Assembly: GCA_002279705.1 (NCBI GenBank)
Contig: NCCO01000028.1
Span: forward strand, 1-49,060
Direction of reading: 5' to 3'
Source: Allobosea sp. 12-68-7
Lineage (GTDB): Bacteria; Pseudomonadota; Alphaproteobacteria; Rhizobiales; Beijerinckiaceae
DNA: 49,060 nucleotides
Position numbers and translations under genes: made by a program
In this document: one piece after another, positions 18,714 through 26,833 of the stretch
Position numbering within the stretch: position 1 is the first letter of the stretch
How the letters are laid out: the number at the start of each line of letters is the position of its first letter
The notes under the pieces: generated by a model
The model's database searches: none
What the model saw: only the letters and a program-made list of their open reading frames with translations
What the model was told of the DNA's origin: nothing

Positions 18714-19784
18714 ATGAGCCAGGGTTTCCTGTCCGTCGCGGGAGCGGCCAAGACCTTCGGCGCCGCCACCGTGCTCGACGGCGTCGATCTGGCGATGGAC
18801 CGTGGCGAGTTCGTCTCGCTGCTGGGTCCCTCGGGCTGCGGCAAGACCACGCTGCTGCGGATCGTCGCCGGGCTGATGCGGCCCGACCAGGGCCGCGTCG
18901 TTCTCGACGGGCAGGACATCACCCGGCTGCCGCCACACCGGCGCGACGTCAGCGTCGTGTTCCAGAGCTATGCGCTGTTTCCGCATCTCACGGTGGCGGA
19001 GAATGTCGCCTTCGGCTTGAGGGCGCGCGGCGCGCCCTCGGGCGAGATCGCACCAGCGGTGGCGCGGTTTCTCGATCTCGTCCAGATGGGCGCCTATGCC
19101 GAGCGCTCGATCAAGGCGCTCTCCGGCGGGCAGCAGCAGCGCGTGGCGGTCGCGCGCGCGCTCGTCGTCGGGCCCAAGCTCTTGCTGCTCGACGAGCCCT
19201 TCTCGGCGCTCGACCGCAAGCTGCGCGAGACCATGCAGATCGACCTCAAGCGCCTGCTGCGCGAGGTCGGCACCACCGCGATCTTCGTCACCCACGACCA
19301 GGACGAGGCGCTGACCATGTCGGACCGGATCGCGGTGATGCATCGCGGCCGAATCGAGCAGCTCGATACGCCGGCTGCGATCTATGCCAGGCCGGCGACG
19401 CCCTTCGCGCTCGGCTTCGTCGGCCTCTCGACGCGGCTTCCCGGCACCGTGACCGACTCGACCGACGGCATCGTCACGGTGGCGACACAGGCCGGGCCGC
19501 TGCGCGGGCCGGGCCACTTCCTGCCCGGCAGCCCCGTCCTGCTCGGGGTCAGGCCGGAGCGCATCGCGCTCGACCATGGCGGCGCCAACCGGATCGAGGC
19601 CCCGCTCGCGGACGCCGCCTTCCAGGGGGCGCGGGTGCAGCTGCATTTCCAGGCCCCGCCCGACGGGCAGATCCTGGTCGAGACGCCGTCCCTTCCGGCT
19701 GCGGCGGGGCCCGGCACGTCGCTGAAGATGTCCTGGGCGATCGACGACACGCTGGTCTACCCCGCACCGGCAGAAGCGGCATGA
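18714..19784 (+). CDS. ATP-binding subunit of importer 1 (PotA-like)
   Basis: The 356-residue protein energises importer 1 at the inner membrane. It has Walker A GPSGCGKTT (38-46), the Q-loop in VVFQSYALFP (81-90), signature LSGGQQQR (136-143), Walker B LLLLDEP (156-162) and the switch His in FVTHDQDEA. The C-terminal third, from about residue 235, is a TOBE-type regulatory domain with VLLGVRPERIAL. It starts 2 bp after the binding-protein stop and overlaps the first permease by 4 bp (ATGA). All catalytic motifs are intact. Confidence 0.95.
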   Translation: MSQGFLSVAGAAKTFGAATVLDGVDLAMDRGEFVSLLGPSGCGKTTLLRIVAGLMRPDQGRVVLDGQDITRLPPHRRDVSVVFQSYALFPHLTVAENVAFGLRARGAPSGEIAPAVARFLDLVQMGAYAERSIKALSGGQQQRVAVARALVVGPKLLLLDEPFSALDRKLRETMQIDLKRLLREVGTTAIFVTHDQDEALTMSDRIAVMHRGRIEQLDTPAAIYARPATPFALGFVGLSTRLPGTVTDSTDGIVTVATQAGPLRGPGHFLPGSPVLLGVRPERIALDHGGANRIEAPLADAAFQGARVQLHFQAPPDGQILVETPSLPAAAGPGTSLKMSWAIDDTLVYPAPAEAA

Positions 19785-20617
19785 GCGCGTCGCGACGCCT
19801 CGACCCGGTGCTGCTGCTGGCGCTGCCGGCGGTGCTTTATCTCGCCATCGTCTACGGCGTGCCGCTGCTTATGCTGCTCGGCCGCAGCGTGCTCAGTGGC
19901 GGCGCCCCGTCGCTCGCCCCCTTCGCGGCCTTCCTGTCCGACCCCTTCAGCTGGACCGTGATCGGCAACACGCTGCGGATCGCGGTGCTGGTGACGCTGC
20001 TGTGCCTGCTGATCGGCTATCCGACGGCCCTGGCACTGGCGCGGGCGCGCGGCGCGGCGCAGGCGCTGATCCTGGTGGCGATCATCCTGCCGCTTTCGGT
20101 CGGCGTCGTGGTCAAGGCCTTCGCCTGGCAGATCGTGCTGCGGCGCGACGGCGTGGTCTCGCAACTGATGATGGGCCTGGGCCTGTGGAGCGAGCCGCAG
20201 CGCCTGCTCTTCACCGAGGCCGGCCTCGTGATCGGCGCGGCCAATGTCTTCGTGCCCTTCATGATCCTGCCGATCTATTCCGTCCTGAAGCTGGTCGATC
20301 CGCGGCTGGGCGAGGCGGCGGCGACGCTCGGCGCCTCGCCGCTCTACCGCTTCTTCAAGGTCGCCCTGCCCCTCTCGCTGCCGGGCATCGTCACCGGAAT
20401 CGCCTTCGTCTTCTCGATGGCGGCCTCAATGTATGTCATCCCCAATCTGCTGATCGGCGACCGTTTCCAGACGCTGGCGACGCTGACGGGCCGCTCCTTC
20501 CTGTTCATGCGCAACGAGCAGCTGGGATCGACGACGGCGGTCGTCCTGCTCGTGCTGACGGTTGCGGTCGTGGTCGGCAGCGCCGCGCTCTCGAAGCGGC
20601 TGGGCGGCGCGTCGTGA
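19781..20617 (+). CDS. Inner-membrane permease 1 of importer 1 (PotB-like)
   Basis: The 278-residue protein has about six membrane helices, starting PVLLLALPAVLYLAIVYGVP. The cytoplasmic EAA loop that docks the ATPase reads EAAATLGASPLYRFFKVALP (about residues 170-189). The ATG at 19,781 overlaps the ATPase stop by 4 bp, and its own stop overlaps the next permease start by 4 bp. With the following gene it should form the heterodimeric membrane channel of the importer. Confidence 0.92.
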   Translation: MSASRRLDPVLLLALPAVLYLAIVYGVPLLMLLGRSVLSGGAPSLAPFAAFLSDPFSWTVIGNTLRIAVLVTLLCLLIGYPTALALARARGAAQALILVAIILPLSVGVVVKAFAWQIVLRRDGVVSQLMMGLGLWSEPQRLLFTEAGLVIGAANVFVPFMILPIYSVLKLVDPRLGEAAATLGASPLYRFFKVALPLSLPGIVTGIAFVFSMAASMYVIPNLLIGDRFQTLATLTGRSFLFMRNEQLGSTTAVVLLVLTVAVVVGSAALSKRLGGAS

Positions 20618-21414
20618 CGGGAATCGAGCGCATCGCGTCGGCCGTCGTCTGGGCGCTGGCCGCCTTCACGGTGGTCTTCCTGCTGACGCCGCTGGTCGTC
20701 ACCGTCCTGGTGTCGTTCGGATCGAGCGCCGTCTTCACCCTGCCTGCGCCGAGCTGGTCGCTGCGCTGGTACCAGGCGCTGGGCCGTTCGCGCGAGCTCT
20801 GGCCGGTGGTCGCCACCTCGGTCCAGCTCGCGGCGCTGTCCACCGCGATCGCGCTTGGGCTCGGCACGCTCTGCGCCATCGGGCTGCTGCGCGGCCAGTT
20901 CCGCGGCCGCGACGCCATTGTCACCTTCCTGGTCTCGCCCCTGATGCTGCCGGGCCTCGTCATCGGCATCGCGATGCTGGAGAGCTTCCGGGCGGCGGGC
21001 CTGCGCGACGTGTGGGCGAGCCTGATCCTGGCCCATGTCGTGATTACGCTGCCTTACGTGGTACGCACCGTCTATGCGGCGCTCTCGCTGTTCGACTTCA
21101 TGCTGATCGACGCCGCCCGCACGCTCGGGCTGTCCTATCCCAAGGCGGTTCTCAAGGTGCTGGTGCCCTCGCTCGCCCCGGCCTTCCTGACCTCGGGAAT
21201 GTTCGCTTTCCTGGCATCGATGGACAATTATCCGATCTCGATCTTCTTCACCGACGCCTGGACCAAGACCTTGCCCATCCAGATGCTGCAATATGTCGAG
21301 GAAAGCCCCGATCCGACGATCGCGGCGATCTCCGCCCTGCTGATCCTGCTCGCCGCCGCCGTGCTCGTCATCGGCGACCGGCTGGTGGGCCTGCGCCGGA
21401 TGGCCGATCTCTGA
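20614..21414 (+). CDS. Inner-membrane permease 2 of importer 1 (PotC-like)
   Basis: This 266-residue permease uses a GTG start at 20,614 that overlaps the previous stop (GTGA). Six helices are predicted, beginning SAVVWALAAFTVVFLLTPLV. Its EAA loop reads IDAARTLGLSYPKAVLKVLV (about residues 164-183), with Asp in place of the usual Glu. The C-terminal part contains ASMDNYPISIFFTDAW, seen also in the PotC-like permease of importer 2 (SMDNVPVSLF). It overlaps the deacetylase start by a single base, which ties transport to that enzyme. Confidence 0.92.
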   Translation: MTGIERIASAVVWALAAFTVVFLLTPLVVTVLVSFGSSAVFTLPAPSWSLRWYQALGRSRELWPVVATSVQLAALSTAIALGLGTLCAIGLLRGQFRGRDAIVTFLVSPLMLPGLVIGIAMLESFRAAGLRDVWASLILAHVVITLPYVVRTVYAALSLFDFMLIDAARTLGLSYPKAVLKVLVPSLAPAFLTSGMFAFLASMDNYPISIFFTDAWTKTLPIQMLQYVEESPDPTIAAISALLILLAAAVLVIGDRLVGLRRMADL

Positions 21415-22238
21415 TGGCTTCTTCCGTGAGCGACCGTGATTTCCGTGGCTATGGCGACGCCCCGCCCGCGATCCGCTGGCCTGGCGGGGCGAGGCTCGCC
21501 GTGGTCGAGGAGATCACCGGCGTGCGCGATCTCTGCATGGAATCGCATTTCGAATACGGCCCGCGCGCCGGCTGGCCGCGCATCCGCGCGCTGCTCACGC
21601 AATACGGCGTGGCGGCGACGCTGAACGCCAACGGCCGCGCCGTCGCGCTCTCGCCCTGGCTGGTGCAGGAGGCGGTGGCCGACGGGCACGAGATCGCCGC
21701 CCATGGCTGGCGCTGGGAGCGGCACGCCCATATGGACGAGGCGCAGGAGCGCGCGGCGATCGCGCGCGCCGTGGCGGCGATCACGGAGGCCGCCGGCAGG
21801 CCGCCGGTCGGCTGGCACACGCGCTCGGCGACCTCGCTCAACACCCGCCGGCTGCTGTGCGAGCATGGCGGCTTCCTCTATGATTCCAACGCCTACAATG
21901 ATGATCTTCCCTTCCTGGTCGATGTCGCGGGCGGGCAGCATCTGGTGCTGCCCTATGCCTTCGACACCAACGACATGCGCTTCCAGCGCGGCGGCGGCTT
22001 CGTCTTCGGGGACGATTTCGCCCGCTACTGCATCGACGCCTTCGACCGGCTCTACGCAGAAGGCGGCACGGCGCCGCGGATGATGTCGGTGGGCTTGCAC
22101 TTGCGCATCATCGGCCGGCCCGGACGGATCGGCGGGCTCGAGCGCTTCCTGGTGCATGCGGCGTCGAAGCCCGGTGTCTGGTTCGCCCGACGCGACGCGA
22201 TCGCGCGGCACTGGCTGGCGGAGCTGGGGACGAGTTGA
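21414..22238 (+). CDS. PuuE/allantoinase-like polysaccharide-deacetylase protein lacking the first motif
   Basis: The 274-residue protein belongs to the cofactor-light allantoinase branch (PuuE) of the NodB fold, whose members hydrolyse cyclic ureides. It has the branch start DRDFRGYGDAPP and RWPGGARLAV, the motif HGWRWERH (about residues 100-107) and SLNTRRLLCEHGGFLYDSNA. However, between GGARLAV and FEYG there are only 15 residues, against 43-45 in the two sister proteins in this window. The missing part includes the NYEEG strand, the counterpart of the metal motif of NodB enzymes. The loss is in frame. It may be inactive, a subunit, or have a changed substrate. Its start overlaps the permease stop by 1 base. 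Confidence 0.82.
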   Translation: MASSVSDRDFRGYGDAPPAIRWPGGARLAVVEEITGVRDLCMESHFEYGPRAGWPRIRALLTQYGVAATLNANGRAVALSPWLVQEAVADGHEIAAHGWRWERHAHMDEAQERAAIARAVAAITEAAGRPPVGWHTRSATSLNTRRLLCEHGGFLYDSNAYNDDLPFLVDVAGGQHLVLPYAFDTNDMRFQRGGGFVFGDDFARYCIDAFDRLYAEGGTAPRMMSVGLHLRIIGRPGRIGGLERFLVHAASKPGVWFARRDAIARHWLAELGTS

Positions 22239-22262
22239 GTTGTCCTGAAGCGGCCTCCCACC

Positions 22263-22382
22263 AGCCCTCATTCTGAGGAGCGCTCCATAGGAGCGCGTCT
22301 CGAAGGATGGTCCAGGAGGCTCGGGAGACAGCTGGAGCATCCTTCGAGACGCCGCGTGCCGCGGCTCCTCAGGATGAGGGCT
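22263..22382. repeat. Cloverleaf-like palindromic repeat, family A copy 2
   Basis: Outer arms 22263-22281 and 22364-22382 pair with one mismatch, and inner arms 22296-22309 and 22338-22351 (CGTCTCGAAGGATG and complement) are perfect. Side hairpins CGCTCC-ATA-GGAGCG and GCCGCG-TGC-CGCGGC differ in sequence from copy 1 but keep pairing, evidence that the structure is maintained. It lies between two deacetylase genes inside the importer 1 operon. Confidence 0.88.
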
Positions 22383-22416
22383 TGCCAGGTGACGACGGCA
22401 TCGGGGACTTTGAGCC

Positions 22417-23325
22417 ATGACCCAGCGCGACCTCGAAGGCTATGCCGGCAACTGGCCGGACTTCACCTGGCCCAATGGCCGGCGGCTCGCCGTCTCCGTC
22501 GTGATCAATTTCGAGGAGGGCGCGGAGCTTCAGGTTGGTGACGGCGATGCGCGCTCGGAGAGCATGGGCGAGGTGATCAGCGTCGTTCCCGCCGGCAAGC
22601 GCGACCAGGGTCAGGAGCAGATTTTCGGCTATGGCACGCGCGCCGGGCTCTGGCGCATGCTCGACGCGCTCGACGACAGCGCCATCCGCGCGACGATCTT
22701 TTTCTGCGGGCGGGCGGTCGAACGCTCGCCACGGCTGGCGAAGGCGGTGGTGGCGCGCGGCCATGAACCGGCCGTGCATGGCTGGCGCTGGCGGCCCCAT
22801 GCCGATTACGAGACGGCCGCGGCGGAGGCCGCCGACATCGACGCCTGCGTCGCCACCATCACCGCCGCGACCGGTGTCGCGCCTGTCGGCTTCTTCTGCC
22901 GTGGCGGAGAAAGCCCCTGGACGCGGGCGTTGCTGGCGCAACGCGGCTTTCTCTACACCTCCAACGGCTTCGACGACGATCTGCCCTATTGGGATCGCGC
23001 AGCGGGGCGCCCGCCTCTGCTCGTCGTGCCCTATGCACTCGACAGCAACGACATGAAGTTCTTCCACCCGAACGGCTTCGTGCGTGCCCGCGAGATGGTG
23101 GAGTACGTCACCGACGCGCTCGACGTGCTGGAGGCGGAGGCCGCGCGTGGCCTGCCGCGGCTGCTCAATCTCGGCTTCCACCTGAGGATCGTCGGGCGCC
23201 CGGCGCGCTTCGCCGCCTTTCGCGACATCATGAACCTGCTGGCGGCCCGGCGCGACCAACTCTGGATCGCGGGCCGCGCCGAGATTGCGCGCGCCTTCAT
23301 CGCCGCCGTGCCGGAGAGCCCCTGA
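22417..23325 (+). CDS. PuuE/allantoinase-like polysaccharide-deacetylase-family hydrolase
   Basis: The 302-residue protein starts MTQRDLEGYAGNWPDFTWPN and keeps the full motif set of the PuuE branch: VINFEEG (first motif), FGYGTRAGLWRM, HGWRWRPHADYE, GFFCRGGESPWTRALL and the final FHLRIVGRPARF block. It should hydrolyse a cyclic ureide or similar C-N bond in the cytoplasm. It shares family with 21,414 and 26,834 but is clearly diverged, so the three probably handle different substrates or are partner subunits. Its stop overlaps the racemase-like start by 1 base. Confidence 0.86.
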   Translation: MTQRDLEGYAGNWPDFTWPNGRRLAVSVVINFEEGAELQVGDGDARSESMGEVISVVPAGKRDQGQEQIFGYGTRAGLWRMLDALDDSAIRATIFFCGRAVERSPRLAKAVVARGHEPAVHGWRWRPHADYETAAAEAADIDACVATITAATGVAPVGFFCRGGESPWTRALLAQRGFLYTSNGFDDDLPYWDRAAGRPPLLVVPYALDSNDMKFFHPNGFVRAREMVEYVTDALDVLEAEAARGLPRLLNLGFHLRIVGRPARFAAFRDIMNLLAARRDQLWIAGRAEIARAFIAAVPESP

Positions 23326-23981
23326 TGCGCCTGCTGCTGATCAACCCCAATACCAACGCCGCAACCACCAACATGATGCGCGCCATCGCCCAGGCGGCGG
23401 CCCCGGCCGGCACCGTGATCGACGCGATGAGCGCGCCCTATGGCGTGCCGCTGATCACGAATGAGGAGGCGCTGGCCCAGTCAGCCAAGGCGGTGCAGGC
23501 GCTGACGGGCGCGATCACCACGACCCCGCCGGACGGCGTCATCATCGCCGCCTTCGGCGATCCAGGGCTGGCTGCGCTTCGCCTGCGCGTCTCCTGCCCA
23601 GTCACCGGCATCGCCGAGGCCGGCATGGCCGAGGCCGGCGCGGGCCGGCGGCCCTTCGCGGTGGTGACGACGACGCCCGATCTCGTTTCCTCGATCACCG
23701 GGCTGGCACGGGCCTATGGCCATGAGACGACGTTTCGAGGGGTCGCCCTGACCAAGGGCGACGTCCACGCGATCATGGCCGATCACGCCACACTGGTGGA
23801 GGCGCTGGCCGAAGCCTGCGCGGAGGCGATCGAGACGATGGGCGCGCAGGCGCTGGTGATCGGCGGTGGCCCGCTCGGCCAGGCGGCGCAATCGCTCAAT
23901 CTGCGGTTTTCGGTGCCGGTGATCGCGCCGATCCCCGCGGCCGTGCGGCTGGCGCAGAAGCGGGTTTCGCGGGGTCATTGA
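23325..23981 (+). CDS. Asp/Glu/hydantoin-racemase-family protein without catalytic cysteines
   Basis: The 218-residue protein begins MRLLLINPNTNAATTNMMRA, the hydantoin/allantoin racemase signature. The family's two active-site cysteines normally sit in IACFGDPG and VLGCAG-like motifs; here these read IIAAFGDPG (Ala76) and VIGGGPLG (Gly181). The only cysteines are Cys91 and Cys165, away from those sites. The rest of the fold appears intact. Two-base Cys racemisation is therefore unlikely; it may be a hydrolase/decarboxylase variant or a binding protein. It closes the importer 1 operon and overlaps the upstream deacetylase by one base. Confidence 0.82.
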   Translation: MRLLLINPNTNAATTNMMRAIAQAAAPAGTVIDAMSAPYGVPLITNEEALAQSAKAVQALTGAITTTPPDGVIIAAFGDPGLAALRLRVSCPVTGIAEAGMAEAGAGRRPFAVVTTTPDLVSSITGLARAYGHETTFRGVALTKGDVHAIMADHATLVEALAEACAEAIETMGAQALVIGGGPLGQAAQSLNLRFSVPVIAPIPAAVRLAQKRVSRGH

Positions 23982-24011
23982 GCTTCATCCCAGGTGGCGG
24001 CCGAACCTCCA

Positions 24012-24119
24012 CCGTCATCCTGGACCAGCCGCGCAGCGGCGCAGGCCGGGATCCATCATAGGGCACCGACTGCGCTCGATGATGGATCCCGGTCGGCCTT
24101 CGGCCGCCCAGGATGACGG
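24012..24119. repeat. Palindromic repeat, family B copy 1
   Basis: Outer arms CCGTCATCCTGG (24012-24023) and 24108-24119 are perfect complements, and inner arms CCGGGATCCATCAT (24046-24059) and 24079-24092 are also perfect. Side hairpins are present. It fills the gap between the convergent racemase-like and amidohydrolase genes and could serve both transcripts as a 3' structure. Confidence 0.85.
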
Positions 24120-24158
24120 CCGCGATCGCTGAGCCCGGTACCCCGGCAGGTGAGCCCG

Positions 24159-25709
24159 TCAGAAGCGCCCGCTCGGGCGATAGAAGGGCTCGTCGCCCTG
24201 CCCGTCGAGATAGCCGTCATAGAAGCGCCGGACATGTGGCAGCAGCGCCTGCGAGAGGGCGATGCGGTCCTGCTCGGCCGGCGTCTTCGGCTTGCCCAGC
24301 GCCTCGGCGAGGCCGGCCAGAACGGCGTCGCGGTCGAGCCTCGTGAAGCGGCGCTCGCGATAGACGAAGTCTCCGGCGATCATGACGCTGTGGACGGCCT
24401 TCGCCTTGGCGCGCTGGACCAGCACCTCGACGAAGCCGAGGCCATCGTCCTGATAGGGATAGGTCACCGTCGGCCAGTCGAACATCACGAGATCGGCCGC
24501 CATGCCGGGCTCCAGACGGCCGAGGCGGCCGGCGAAGGGCGTGGTCCGCGCCCCGCCCTCGGTGGCCATGCGCAGCACCTGCGCCGGCGAGGGATGGGGG
24601 GCGTCGATACCCGGCTCGCGATGGGCGCGCAAGACGAGCCGCATCTCCTGCAGCATGTCGCGGTCGTCGTTGATGCCGGCCTCATCGATGCCGAGGGCAA
24701 CGGGAAGGCCGCGGGCGAGGAAGCGGTTGACCGGTGCGACGCCGCTCTTGAGGCGGAAGTTCGAGCTGCAATTGTGGCAGATGCAGACGCCGCGCTCGGC
24801 GGCGAGCTCGATATCGGCCTCGCTCATCCAGACGCCATGGCCGATGGTGAAATGCGGGCCGAGCAGGCCGAGCCGGTCGAGATGGGCGAGCGCCGAGCCG
24901 CCCGTGCGCTTGCGGGCATAGGCCTTCTGATAGGGCGTCTCCAGCACATGCATATGGACCGGCAGCCCGGTGCGGCGCTGCAGCTCGCCGGTGACGTCGA
25001 GGGCCTCCTCCGAGAGCCAGTGCAGGTTGGCGGGCGCGATCTGGATGCGGATGCGTCCGGCCTCGCCCTCCCCCTCACCATGGCGCGCCAGCAATTCCTC
25101 GAAAACCGCGACCTGGTCGGAGAGCGGCACGGTGAAGCGCTGGAAGAAGGCGCTGGCCGCCGGCCGCAGTTCCTCGGGCAGGCGGGCGACGAAATCCTGG
25201 TCAGCCTCGTAGACGAGCCGGTTCTGGTCGCGCAGCGCCATCGAATAGGAGGCGCGCATGCCGATGTCCCGATAGGCACCGACAACCTTCTCGGCGGCGG
25301 CGAGGATGTCGGCCGGCGTTCCCGGCGCGCGGCTGTGGAGGTGCTGCACGGTCGTGACGCCGCTCTCGATCATCTCGAAGGCCGAGAACAGCGTGTCGGC
25401 ATAGAGATCGACGTCGCGCAGCGCGATCCGGCTGGCGAACCAGAGTTCCAGCGGGTGGTCGGGCGAGCCGAGCTGCAGCGGCGTCAGGCCGACATGGTGG
25501 TGGGCATTGACGAAGCCCGGCGTGATCGCGAAGTCGCGCCCGCCGGTCACGGTCGCTTCGGGATAGGCCGCCTTCAGATCGGCGAGCGGCCCGTTCGCCA
25601 GGATTGTTCCCGCCTCGCAGGCGACACCGGCATCCTGCAGCAGCACCGGCTCGCCCGCGGCGTCGAAACCGGTGAGGAGCGTCCCGCCCCAGATGATCTG
25701 CGTGGTCAT
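24159..25709 (-). CDS. Amidohydrolase-superfamily deaminase, SsnA/AtzB-like
   Basis: The 516-residue protein is a metal-dependent amidohydrolase. It has the metal motif GFVNAHHHVGLTPL (about residues 64-77), the barrel histidines in VHMHVLETPYQKAY and TIGHGVWMSEADI, and the terminal metal Asp in ALGIDEAGINDDRD. The C-terminal GRLEPGMAADLVMFDWP returns to the composite beta domain. Members remove amino or chloro groups from purine, pyrimidine or triazine rings; the exact ring here cannot be told. It is the last gene of the importer 2 operon, separated from the previous gene by a palindromic repeat. Confidence 0.9.
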   Translation of the reverse strand: MTTQIIWGGTLLTGFDAAGEPVLLQDAGVACEAGTILANGPLADLKAAYPEATVTGGRDFAITPGFVNAHHHVGLTPLQLGSPDHPLELWFASRIALRDVDLYADTLFSAFEMIESGVTTVQHLHSRAPGTPADILAAAEKVVGAYRDIGMRASYSMALRDQNRLVYEADQDFVARLPEELRPAASAFFQRFTVPLSDQVAVFEELLARHGEGEGEAGRIRIQIAPANLHWLSEEALDVTGELQRRTGLPVHMHVLETPYQKAYARKRTGGSALAHLDRLGLLGPHFTIGHGVWMSEADIELAAERGVCICHNCSSNFRLKSGVAPVNRFLARGLPVALGIDEAGINDDRDMLQEMRLVLRAHREPGIDAPHPSPAQVLRMATEGGARTTPFAGRLGRLEPGMAADLVMFDWPTVTYPYQDDGLGFVEVLVQRAKAKAVHSVMIAGDFVYRERRFTRLDRDAVLAGLAEALGKPKTPAEQDRIALSQALLPHVRRFYDGYLDGQGDEPFYRPSGRF

Positions 25710-25742
25710 GGCGTTCCCTGGGCAGTTATCGCACGTCCCTCG

Positions 25743-25852
25743 CCGTCATTCCGGGCAAGCGCAGCGCAGACCCGGAAGCATCATAGGGAACCAACAGCAC
25801 TCTATGGTGGATTCCGGAGCAGCGCCGCTTCGCGGCTTGTCGGGAATGACGG
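25743..25852. repeat. Palindromic repeat, family B copy 2
   Basis: Outer arms CCGTCATTCCGGG (25743-25755) and CGGGAATGACGG (25841-25852) pair with one bulge, and inner arms around 25772-25786 and 25802-25817 (CTATGGTGGATTCCGG) pair imperfectly. GCCGC-TTC-GCGGC forms a side hairpin. It lies between the amidohydrolase and the NHL-repeat gene. Confidence 0.82.
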
Positions 25853-25867
25853 GTCGCTGAGACTGCA

Positions 25868-26719
25868 TCAATCCAGCAACCGCAACCGCGTCAGGCGGCT
25901 CGGATTGCTCTCGGCCAGCAGGATGTCGCCGCCCGGCATGCCGTAGATGCCGTGCGCGCCATTGAGGAAGGGCCGGCAGCGGCCGAGGCGCTCGCCATGG
26001 GGGCCGATCTTCTGCAGGGTCGGCTGGGTGTCGGTGACGTAGGTGTTGCCGTCCTCGTCGCCCCAGATCGCGACCGGGTCGCGGAAATGGCTCCAGGTCG
26101 CGAGATGCTCGCCATTGCGGTCGAAGACCTGGACGCGGTTATGGGTGCGGTCGACGACGACGACGCGGCCATCGGCATGGGTCCAGAGCGCATGCGGCCA
26201 GCCGAACTGGCCCTCGCCGGCGCCATGCTCGCCCCAGCTCTGCAGATGGACGCCATAGGCCGAGAAGCGGTGGATGCGGCTCGCGGCATAGCCATCGGCG
26301 ACATAGATGTCGCCCCAGGCCGAGACATGCACGTCGGTGGGGTGGTTGAAGGGCGAGAGCGGCTCGCCGCGCTGGCCGAGGCCGCCCAGGCGCTCGCCGC
26401 TCGCCGAGCAGATGACGATCTCATGCATGTCGCGGTCGACGCAGAGGAGACGCCCCTGCGCATCGACGGTGAGCATGTGGGAATCGGCGATCAGGTCGCC
26501 GCCCCAGCCGCCGAGATAGTCTCCCTCCGGCGAGAGCTCGACGACGCGCGGATCGTCGGGTTGCGTCAGCGGGTCGTGGCGCAGCATGACGAAGACATGC
26601 CCGCGGGCATCGACCGTCACATCGGTGACGAAGCCGGCATTCTGCGGCCAGGAGCCGAAGGGCCGCTCGATCAGGTAGCGGGCATCGCCGAGGGCGACGA
26701 TCAAATCGGGCTTGGGCAA
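25868..26719 (-). CDS. NHL-repeat beta-propeller protein
   Basis: The 283-residue protein has about five to six NHL-like repeats, such as GHVFVMLRHDPLTQPDDPRV, FNHPTDVHVSAWGDIYVADG, FGWPHALWTHADGRVVVVDR and DGNTYVTDTQPTLQKIG, which build a six-bladed propeller. Related proteins are peptidyl-amidating-lyase-like or SMP-30-like, but no lyase residues can be confirmed by eye. No signal peptide is visible, so it is probably cytoplasmic. The start appears to be TTG at 26,719, since the nearby ATG is out of frame. Its place between a deacetylase and an amidohydrolase suggests a catabolic or substrate-binding role. Confidence 0.75.
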   Translation of the reverse strand: MPKPDLIVALGDARYLIERPFGSWPQNAGFVTDVTVDARGHVFVMLRHDPLTQPDDPRVVELSPEGDYLGGWGGDLIADSHMLTVDAQGRLLCVDRDMHEIVICSASGERLGGLGQRGEPLSPFNHPTDVHVSAWGDIYVADGYAASRIHRFSAYGVHLQSWGEHGAGEGQFGWPHALWTHADGRVVVVDRTHNRVQVFDRNGEHLATWSHFRDPVAIWGDEDGNTYVTDTQPTLQKIGPHGERLGRCRPFLNGAHGIYGMPGGDILLAESNPSRLTRLRLLD

Positions 26720-26751
26720 GGGGGCATCCTATCGTGAAAGGGCTGCGCCCG

Positions 26752-26830
26752 GCGTCATTCTCGGCCGGAGCGCAGCGGAGAGCCGAGAATCTCCGGCAGG
26801 AGATGCTCGGGTCAAGTCCGAGCATGACGC
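26752..26830. repeat. Palindromic repeat, family C (three-hairpin variant)
   Basis: GCGTCAT (26752-26758) and ATGACGC (26824-26830) enclose three successive hairpins: TTCTCGGC/GCCGAGAA (26759-26766, 26782-26789), ATCTCC/GGAGAT and ATGCTCGG/CCGAGCAT. The ends resemble family B, the interior does not. It fills the gap between the NHL gene and the deacetylase. Confidence 0.8.
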
Positions 26831-26833
26831 GCG

